Of a DNA stretch of 21,656 nt, positions 1 through 8,300 are shown piece after piece. Under the pieces are notes generated by a model that made no database searches, was not told the origin of the DNA, and saw only the letters and a program-made list of their open reading frames with translations. Source of the DNA: Hirudo medicinalis (Eukaryota > Annelida > Clitellata > Hirudinida > Hirudinidae). How positions within the stretch are numbered: the first letter of the stretch is position 1; every line of letters starts with the position of its first letter. The DNA lies in assembly GCA_011800805.1 (NCBI GenBank), contig MPNW01000938.1, positions 1 to 21,656 of the forward strand, given 5' to 3'. A program made the translations under genes and the position numbers.

Positions 1-84
1 CCACTAAATGATCTCAATCTTCCTCCATGCTAATTCTTCATTAACTGGCATGCTTCCCTGCATTACCTTGCCTGAAGACTGGCT

Positions 85-225
85 TCGTCATCACCACCAT
101 CACCCCTTCATCCTCCTGCTCATCGTCATCACATAATCGTCATCGTCATCATCTTCATCATCGTCATCGCCATTGTCGTCTTCATCTTCATCACAGTCGT
201 CATCGTCATCATCATGCGTGGGCAC
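85..225. repeat. CAT/CGT trinucleotide-rich microsatellite
   Basis: An imperfect repeat of cat, cgt and ctt triplets. On the minus strand it reads as a run of Asp and Glu codons inside a 60-codon open frame (100-282). Acidic runs of this kind arise from GAT/GAC microsatellites, and no splice context or known domain supports a real exon. Confidence 0.7.
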
Positions 226-282
226 AAACGTTCCACAGTCGTGCACCGATGGTGTCTCCAAGAGATAAATGTGAAGCGCCAA

Positions 283-1183
283 ATGAATTCACCGCTTGAC
301 TGACCTCCGTGAACTCAAATGACTACGATTGATTTTGTTCGGCATTAATTCAATGTGAACAGTTTGATTTTGAATCGATTGAATTAATTGAATAATCGTT
401 ACTTATTTCCATCTTCTTCGTGATGTCATGCTTTAAACACTTCAATCAATTAATTTCGATGTCAATTGCAATCAAATATTCAAATAATTAATTAGTTAAT
501 TAACAATAACCATTATCAATAAGTCAGAATTCGTTAATGAATTAGTATCAATAAATGAGGTAACTTGTATTAATTAATTAAATAATCACAACAAATTTTT
601 ATTAATTAACCGATTAGCGATACTAATTAATTTTTAGCTAATTACCTAACTGGTAATGCCAGTTAGTTAATCGATTAATTAAGAGCACTCTTTTATTTGA
701 TAATTGACTTTTGAAATGTGTTCAGGCGACAAGTCTTGATCTTCAAAGTGAGAAAAGTTGTTCATTTCATGCTGAATTGGAAAGTTCTTGGAATAGGATG
801 ACGAATATTCAGACGTCAGAAAGAAAATGTACAAATAAATGAATTATTAATGAAAATGTTTTGATAAAAGTCGTGACTTCTTTGCATACATTCTTCGTGG
901 CTTGTATGTGCGAACAAGTCGTACTTAAAAATAAAGTTAGAACTTAATTGGGATATTCATCATTTATTTAGTTATCTTTAATTACTCATTAGTTATCATT
1001 ATAATATTATAATTATAAAAACAACTAATGTCAGCATTGTAGTTGTTATTGTTGTCACCGCCTTAACATCCACTCAGGTTGACTTCAGTAATCGAAAACA
1101 TATTCAATTTATTAAGTGCCACTTATAGAATCAACAATGAATAGCTAATTAATGAGTCAATTGTAATTGGTTCATTTGAATAA
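283..1183. other. AT-rich spacer with a short stretch open on both strands
   Basis: The stretch is dominated by TTAATTAA-like motifs. The only non-random part is 726-845. On the plus strand it follows a good acceptor (gtgttcag) and gives 38 open codons to a TGA. On the minus strand a 48-residue Ser/Asp/Glu-rich frame covers the same DNA. I cannot decide which strand, if either, is coding, and I recognise no family. Confidence 0.35.
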
Positions 1184-1411
1184 TTAAAAATTACTACTAC
1201 GCCAATTATTTCTGGGGGGTCTATAAAGAGCCCTTTCGTCCATGCACTCGTCCAACAGGTCGGCAATGTAACTCAGAATTCTGGAAGGTCTGTCCTTGCA
1301 GATATTGTCGAGGATGTAGGCCAGGATTTCTTCAAAGTCCGTTGGAACAAGATCAGACACCTTCTCTTGCACTGGAATCGCCCTTTTCCTCTGGGTGACT
1401 TTCTTCGACAT
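1184..1411 (-). CDS. Small single-exon protein, RIIa/DPY-30-like dimerisation-docking fold
   Basis: A 75-residue frame whose ATG is immediately preceded by an in-frame TAA, so this Met is its own start. The N-terminus is basic (MSKKVTQRKRAIPVQEK). It is followed by a helix-turn-helix-like segment, FEEILAYILDNICKDRPSRI then LSYIADLLDECMDERA, at about residues 26-61. The order of a hydrophobic helix, a 'K.RPS/N' turn and a second helix ending in acidic residues resembles the RIIa/DPY-30 dimerisation-docking modules of PKA regulatory subunits, RIIAD1, CABYR and ciliary radial-spoke proteins. Those modules dimerise and bind amphipathic helices of anchoring proteins. The resemblance is by eye; a chance ORF is possible but the composition is protein-like. 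The C-terminus is short (YRPPRNNW...). The nearest neighbour is the unassigned exon at 1597-1751 on the same strand. Confidence 0.45.
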   Translation of the reverse strand: MSKKVTQRKRAIPVQEKVSDLVPTDFEEILAYILDNICKDRPSRILSYIADLLDECMDERALYRPPRNNWRSSNF

Positions 1412-1596
1412 TTATTTATTTTGTGGATTACATTCACGGTGATTTGATGCTTCATCGATGTCCTTACTTTGGGTAATGTTCTTCTTAATTATGAACGTAG
1501 CAATAAAAGAATAAAAACTTACAATTTAAAGTTTACGTTTACAATTTACTTAAAATGACTAATAATAATGACCAATTAAGTAATAAGTTGAATAAT

Positions 1597-1751
1597 TTAT
1601 TTATAGACCTCGCAAGCAGTTCCAAGCTTCTTCATTCGTATTCGATGTTTGATGACAGAGGTCACATTGGCACGCTTGGTTGCCCTCTCAGCGATGTCAA
1701 GCCACCTTAGCAGCTCAACAATGGAGCTGTTCGCCGTGATATATCCTTTGC
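1597..1751 (-). CDS. Possible terminal exon of an unidentified gene
   Basis: After an acceptor (cactcag, minus strand) a frame runs open for 50 codons to a TAA that overlaps an AATAAA signal. It must be entered in phase 1. It contains SSIVELLRWLDIAERATKRA followed by a Lys/Arg-rich stretch (NVTSVIKHRIRMKKLG), which is helical and protein-like. I do not recognise the family. No convincing upstream exon was found between here and RIC-8, where the retrotransposon at about 2004-3175 and AT-rich DNA intervene. It may belong to a long-intron gene, be an exon relic, or be a chance open frame. Confidence 0.35.
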
Positions 1752-2003
1752 CTGAGTGACTAGTTAATTAATATTAGTAATTAGTAACGAGTTATTAATC
1801 CAATAACTCATTATTCCAATAGGTGTAAATATATATTTATCTCCACATATTTCATTTTATTTTTTTTATTTGGCCACCTTTGTTTGGACGACATGTTGTG
1901 TATGTCTGTATGTCTGTCTCCCTCTCAATAGTTTAGTTCTTCTTCGACTCAGTTTGAACTGTCAATAGTTGAATGTTTAAATGTTATGATTTAAATTGTA
2001 ATA

Positions 2004-2050
2004 GTAATAATAATAATAATAATAATTATAATAAATAATAATAATAATAG
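2004..2050. repeat. (TAA)n microsatellite tail
   Basis: An imperfect TAA repeat directly after the 3' end of the minus-strand retrotransposon. It most likely is the element's microsatellite tail rather than an independent repeat. Confidence 0.8.
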
Positions 2051-3175
2051 TTCATTTGTTTGGCGCCGAGCGTCAGAGGCGCCTTGGTTCTAGGTTTAAC
2101 GCTATCCTGAACAGATGGGTCTTCAACTGACGCTTGAAGAGTTCAAGAGTGGGTTGAGACCGAATGATGGGGGGAAGGTCGCTCCAGATGGCAGGCGAGG
2201 CATAGGTGAAACCTCGGTTGACGATGGATGATCTATGGACTGATTGGTGTAGATGGATTGCGGAGGATGAACGAAGGTGGTTGGGAATATGGCGACGGTG
2301 AATGAGTTGGTTGAGATAGAGAGGGTTGGATGTGGCTAGAGTGCGATAGGTGATTAATGAGATTTTGAAAATGATGCGAAGGTGTATAGGCAACCAGTGC
2401 AGTTGCCTCAGGCATTCAGAGCCGTTAAGGCTGGAATTGAGAAGAACGAGCTTGGCTAGACTATTTTGAGTGCGCTGAAGGGAGTGGATAAGTGAGGCAG
2501 AGGTGCCATAGAGGAGGGAGTTGCAATAGTCAAGACGAGAGGACTGCGTGCAAGAGCAGAAGTTTTGTCGACAGAGAGGAATGGACGGATATGTCTGAAA
2601 GCCCAGATGAGGTGGTTGCATGATTTTATTATAGAGATGGCGTGCTGTTTAAAGCTGAGGTGGGCGTCAAAGGTGACGCCGAGGGGTTTTAGGGTAGTAG
2701 AAGAAGAAGGAAGAGTAGTGCCGGCGATGTTTATTGAAGATGGAGGAGATAGATTCTTGAGGTGTATGGGTGTGCCGATAAACATAACTTCGGATTTCTG
2801 CGGGTTGAGTTGAAGAAAATTGACGAGATGCCAGTCGTTAATGGCATCTGTGCACTTACGCAGATTGTCAAGTTGTTCGGGGACACTGTGGTTGGAGAGG
2901 ACAGAATAAAGGCTTGTGTCATCCGCATATTGGTGAAAAGACATGTCAAAGTTCTTAACAATGTCGGACAGGGGTGAGATATAGGTCGTGAAAAGCAGGG
3001 GTCCTAGGACAGAGCCCTCGACAAGGAATGCGGCAGAGGGGGAAGTGTGATCGCCAAGCTTAAAGTTTTGAGATCTGTTGGAAAGGTAGGAGCGAAGCCA
3101 AGAGAGGGCAAGACCGTCAATGCCAAAATCAGAGTGGAGTCTATCCAACAGTATTTGGAGGTGAGTGGTTAGAAA
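2004..3175 (-). mobile_element. 5'-truncated non-LTR retrotransposon (CR1/L2/Jockey-like), frameshifted
   Basis: The minus strand holds two overlapping reverse-transcriptase frames. The first (3148-2456) has DRLHSDFGIDGLALSWLRSY, GSVLGPLLFTTYISPLSD and the catalytic box YADDTSLY, then the palm/thumb segment LNPQKSEVMF. The second (2621-2073) continues with SRLDYCNSLLYG, LHWLPIHLRI and a C-terminal FKRQLKTHLFR. One frameshift near 2545-2560 separates them. The 5' end stops just inside the fingers, so the endonuclease domain and the first catalytic Asp region are absent. The 3' side ends in a (TTA)n tail (plus-strand 2004-2050), typical of CR1/L2-group elements. It is a dead copy inserted antisense to the plus-strand gene and parallel to RIC-8. 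Confidence 0.9.
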
Positions 3176-4795
3176 CTGTAAAGCAACGAAAATATTTTTC
3201 TTCCCGAGGAAAATTCCTGATTAATTTTACGAGGCTTTCAAAATGGCAGGTGAAAATTGGAGCTTATTTTGTCTCATAAATTGCATCAGCAACGCCTGGA
3301 TAAAAACAGTTTTTAGGGGACACCTGAGAATTTCGATGCCAAGCGACCTTATTCTGTTCTGAAAGGATCCTAACTCAACCAGTCCTCCCATTATCCACGG
3401 AACCGTTAGTCTATAAAATATTCGTGATATTTTTTTATTTAGCCAGAGAGCGCTTTAAGCAGTTAAAGTATTCATTCAAATAATTTAATACCGATAAAAT
3501 AGAGTTATTTCAGACTGACTTGTAGCTTGAAATAAAAACTTGGCTTTAAACAGAAACAAATAAAAATGTAAAGGCATCAAGGACCACGCTCTAAAAAACA
3601 AGTTTCAAACTCAAACCGTCCATTCCCGTCACAGAAGCAGACGTCAGCAAAAGATTGGAATCGAAGCTCAACTTTCGAGCTAAAAATCTATTAACATAAT
3701 AAATTATGCACAGTTTTGGACAAGATTTTGTTTACTTTAGTTGAACTGAGTTTTAAAAAGTGTCAAAAAGATGAAAACTCTGATAAACATTGGCAAACTA
3801 TGACGAGATTCCATAACTGAAATCAAAGCCACTTACTTAAACAGCAACTTATTGATAATAAATACATTCATTTGCATGTCATGCGCCACCTCTCAATGTA
3901 ACCGCACAATAAGAGTATTGATCATCATCGTCATTATCATACGCGGACTTTCGTAAAATAGTTTCATAGTTACGGAGGCGACAGAATTTCTCTGTGCACA
4001 AGCACTCATAGGTCCTTTGCTATTTCCAACCACTACTACAACTACCAAACACCAATTACAACTACCAACCACTACAACTACCAATCGCAGAAGTCATGAT
4101 CTAATTGCTAGCCTCTATTTAGTCTTTTGGTTCAAACTCGTGACGGCTACTATCTCGATTAGTACTTAGTACTTGCTATCGATTTTTATCATCGAATGTT
4201 TTATCATTCCTAGCTGCTTGGCATTTAAACGCATATAAATAATAAACATTAAAATTTAAAGTAAATACTTGTTTCATCATTAACTGAGCTGTGTGATATG
4301 CATTCCACCCAAGTATTTAGCTGACATTATCACAAGGCGCATTTTCTTAGCCATTTATATAGTGCTCTTTGCCACTATCACCGCACGCAAGTACACGACC
4401 ATCTGAACCTACTCGCTACACACTTGGGACTTAAAAACTTAACAATCAGTTCAACGTTTGGAGAGATCAAACTGGTCCTTTAACTTTGACAGATTAAACC
4501 AATTAACTCCTATATTGCTTTTTTTTATGTATGAACAACTAACCAGTGTTTGTTTGTTTGACAAGGTGCATTCAAAGCACAGGTGAGTTTGCAAACGACA
4601 TTCACCTTCATCCGACCAAAACTACGAAGATGTCGGTGAGATTTAAAAAGCTCGAACGACTAGAACAATCACTGTGCTTCATAAAGTCCTGTAGCCATCG
4701 CCATCATAATTTGCATTGTTTCATCAGATTATCACTACCAACATCATCATGAAGTGAGCCACAAATATTACCATCTAATTGATCTTCATCACCTC
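3176..4795. other. AT-rich non-coding spacer
   Basis: Frames are short and no exon shows both splice sites with a protein-like sequence. A 68-codon plus frame (4546-4752) and a cysteine-containing minus frame around 3590-3665 were read and show no recognisable domain. At 4025-4088 a loose repeat of actaccaac/acaactacc occurs. Around 4340-4372 the text agccatttatatagtgctct resembles, in reverse, the 3' ends of non-LTR elements, but it is too short to call. Confidence 0.4.
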
Positions 4796-4940
4796 AATAT
4801 AATAATAATCATCACTATCACCACAATAATAATTATAATAATAATCATCATCATTTTCATCATCACAATGATAATAATCACCATCGTCATCATCATCGCC
4901 ACAATAACAATGATAATAATCACCATCGTTATCATCTGTG
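4796..4940. repeat. AAT/CAT microsatellite with a 23-bp direct repeat
   Basis: A mixed AAT/ATC repeat contains a perfect 23-bp direct repeat at 4865-4887 and 4907-4929, so one segment was duplicated with a 42-bp period. It creates Ile-rich frames on both strands that are artefacts. Confidence 0.85.
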
Positions 4941-5099
4941 CAAAGGAAAAAGTAAATGAGACAAATAAGTACTTAAATATGAAATCCAAGTTATTCATTT
5001 TGAAGTTCAATCAGTGCCTCTTCAATCATTATTTCCACTGTAAAAATTACCTGTAAAACATGACCATGATTGCCAATGACGAGGTTAATGAACATAATG

Positions 5100-5230
5100 A
5101 TAACAACAATAATAATAATGAAGGAATAATAATAATAATAATAACGAAGGTGATGACAGTTAATAATAACAGTAACGATAATTATAATAATATCAATAGT
5201 AGTAGTAATACTACTAATTACAATAAATAA
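5100..5230. repeat. AAT-type imperfect microsatellite
   Basis: Runs of aat/ata triplets with a short agtagtagta interruption, lying 3' of the RIC-8 stop codon. It may form part of the 3' UTR or downstream spacer. I saw no canonical poly(A) signal (TTTATT read on the plus strand) in the roughly 300 bases after the stop. Confidence 0.7.
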
Positions 5231-5321
5231 TGGTAACCATAACAAAGCATCGTCAGAACTCGTGCAGGGACACTGAACTTCGCAGTTTCTTGCCAAAGGT
5301 GACTTTGCACATTCGACTTTT

Positions 5322-8300
5322 TCAATCCGAATCCGAATCTTCGTCGATCTTCGTCTTCTCGACCAACTCGGCCACCGACTCGACGACCGCGGGCCTGCCG
5401 GACTCCGAGATGGTCATCGGTTGGATTACACCTCTCCTATTGATTGGAAATATTTTGAGTGCACTTAATTTAACTTATAACTATAAGAAGATGAGTTTGA
5501 CAACAACAATAATAATGATAATAATAAAATAAGAAAAGAAAACTAGAAATGATAAATACTAACAATAGTAATACATAAACATTACTGATGCACGGATACA
5601 ACAACAACAACAACAACAACAACAGCACTGCATGCAACAGCTAAAACAACAAGACATAATCAACAACAACAACAACAACAACAGCAACAACAACCACGCT
5701 CCCGCACGGTCTAATGATTAAGACTTCGCCTCTCGCGACTACGGCACGGGTTCGAATCAGCGTGACGAGGAGCACCGTCCTGATCATCCAGTTACGTTAC
5801 TGACGTTAACAAACAACAAGAACAACAACAACCATGTAATTGCATTGAAATGAAATGAGACCTTTGGAGTTTGTCGATCTTGTTGATGAGATCGGCAGCC
5901 AGGTACTCCTTCTGCTCTTCGGTCATTTCATCCATCACGTTGGACTCGGGATATTCCCACTTGCCTGTCACTGGGTTGACGCTGGCAGGGAGAGATTTAT
6001 TACGATGACAATCATCATCATCATCATCATCATCATCATAAATATAATAATCATTATCAAAATTATTTATAACATTTAACATCAATAATAATCATTATCA
6101 TAATTATTTATTAGTACTATTATAAATTGCTGCGACACAATAATTAAATACATGGTCAACAAGAGCAGTTAAGCAAGCAGTACAATACAATACAATACAA
6201 TACAATACAATACAATACAATACAATACAATACAATACAATACAATACAATACATTTGCAATACAATCTATGCAAGCCTTGCAACAAGCAGCTAATTGAT
6301 AGTGTGAATGTTAAACAAGAACAACTCAGCAACAATGAACGTCATAATCATCGCAACGCTCGACATGTCGCAACTTATCAAGTCATATTGCAGTTCAAGT
6401 GCCAACTTCTCCTTGAGTCTCAAATAATCCTCGGTGTCCGAGTTTTCCGATTCGCTCGAGTAAGCCGAGTGGTTCGAACCTCCGGCCATGAGACCCTTCT
6501 GAGCGAGGAGGCCCGCAGCGTTTCCGTATCCCGTGTACTTGATGAACCGAGCGGCTAGAAGAGGAGTTCACAACTTAACGAGCTCGTCGAAGTTGACGGA
6601 GATTTAGGTGCTTAAGACGGTTAGTGAAACAATTTATCCTAACTCATTTCATAATAATATTTCAATATATTAGAATAATATTATAATGATATTATTATTA
6701 ATATAATTATATGATATTAATATTATTAGAATAACATTAGAATAATATTATTATTAATCGAGGAAATTGATTTCCAACAAGTCCACCAACTGTTTTCCTT
6801 GCAGAGGATGAAGAGGAATTCTGCGGAGAGACTCTTCACCTCGACGATGTGATGCGTGAACAACTTGCACAACCTGTCGGACGACGACTTGCTCGTTAAC
6901 GAATACATATTATTAACTAATAATAGTAATTGTAAAACAATTAATTATAACAAATTGTGGTAGTGACATTATGGCACGTGGCACCTTACAAATACGATCA
7001 ACTATCATCATCATCATCACCACCATGTATTTTAATCAAAGCAGAAATAATAATAATAATAATAAGAAGAAGAAGAAGAAGAAAAAGAAGAAGAATTAAA
7101 GTGGTGATAGCAACTTGTTCCTCAAATGTTCTCCTTCTTCTGGGAGCTTCTTCACCTCCTCCCCAAGGTACGGCAAAACCTGCGTCGCAACAAAACAATC
7201 GTTGAGATGTTGCCAACGAGAATTAACAATCTTTAACGAATTGATTGTCAATTGAAGTAACATAAGTAATCACCATCGTTTACATACGTTTACAAGTAGT
7301 TGTAAGTAGAATTTGAATCACTTGAACTTAAAAATCAATTGTTGCTTCAACAACAACCACACTCAACAATAAACAACAAACAGCACACAGCAACACTCAG
7401 CAACAACAACAACAACAGTCTGCCTTCAATGTCCACCTGAAGCCTGCAGAACTTCCTGATGATCCTATTAGACCTGGTGATCTGACAGAGACTGTGAAGG
7501 ATCGGACACAAGTCGGCCTTTATGCTCTCACACTTCTGGCAGAAATTTATGATTATGATATGTAAATAACATTATGACTAACTCACAGCAATGATAACAA
7601 TATAGTAAAGGCAGGAAACGGTGTTTGTGAGTTCTCGACAATAAATTAACATTTAATAAATTAAATCTCTGTCAATTATACTTTAGAAATAGCATTTACA
7701 TCTTATCTCCACGACTACTCGTACTATTCGCACGACTAACCCCGCCGACTTTGTTGAGTTGCGTCTTCAGAAACTGCAGCAACACAACGATGGCCGCCAT
7801 GCTTTTTCCCTCGAACTCGACCTCCTCCATGTTTTCGCCTGTGACCTTGACCTCTGCAGGGGTCATCAGCTCTTCATAGCTCTCACTGGGCATGACGGTC
7901 AACAGGTGGACCACGTGGCTGGGAAGGTTTTGCAAAGGTCGAGAGTTGTCAAATGTTGTTAGCATCATTGCAATCAATAGCAAAATCATCATCATCAGCA
8001 GCAGCAGCATTAACATCATCAACCATCATGAACACCTCACCAACTGGCATTATTACAGCCATCGACAATGTTATTAAAACCAGCAAATGCTCTGCAAATC
8101 AATCAATCATCAACAATCGCAATCATCCCAACAAACATTGTCGTCTCAACAAACACTGTCGTCTCCGTTGCCATGTGCAATCACCTGTGCAGCTCGTGCC
8201 TCTTGTCGTTGTTCTTCACCAGGCAGAGAAGCAGATCATGGAGGACACTCGACAGCCTCATGAAATGTGCCTCCTCCTCCTTTAACAACAACAACAACTA

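Noticed and set aside
100..282. Poly-Asp 60-residue minus-strand frame
   Set aside because: Produced by a CAT/CGT microsatellite; start and flanks show no gene-like features.
4754..5296. Ile/Thr-rich 70-100 residue frames on both strands
   Set aside because: They are translations of AAT/ATC microsatellites with no domain or splice support.
5230..5532. 100-residue plus-strand frame
   Set aside because: Antisense of the last RIC-8 exon plus a microsatellite tail.
5700..5775. A functional tRNA gene
   Set aside because: A and B boxes are present but the 5' TCCCGCA cannot pair with the 3' strand, and a decayed sibling copy exists, so a SINE is the better call.
7425..7565. Plus-strand protein-like frame containing [16 protein letters not shown]
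   Set aside because: It is the antisense of RIC-8 exon 10 (7437-7535), whose minus-strand reading matches the family and splices in phase.
8070..8115. Extra RIC-8 microexon after ttgatttgcag (AFAGFNNI...)
   Set aside because: Joining exon 8 (ends ELHAG in phase 2) directly to 7918 gives [14 protein letters not shown], which fits the family 'HGHAVNLLGNLP' spacing without any added exon.
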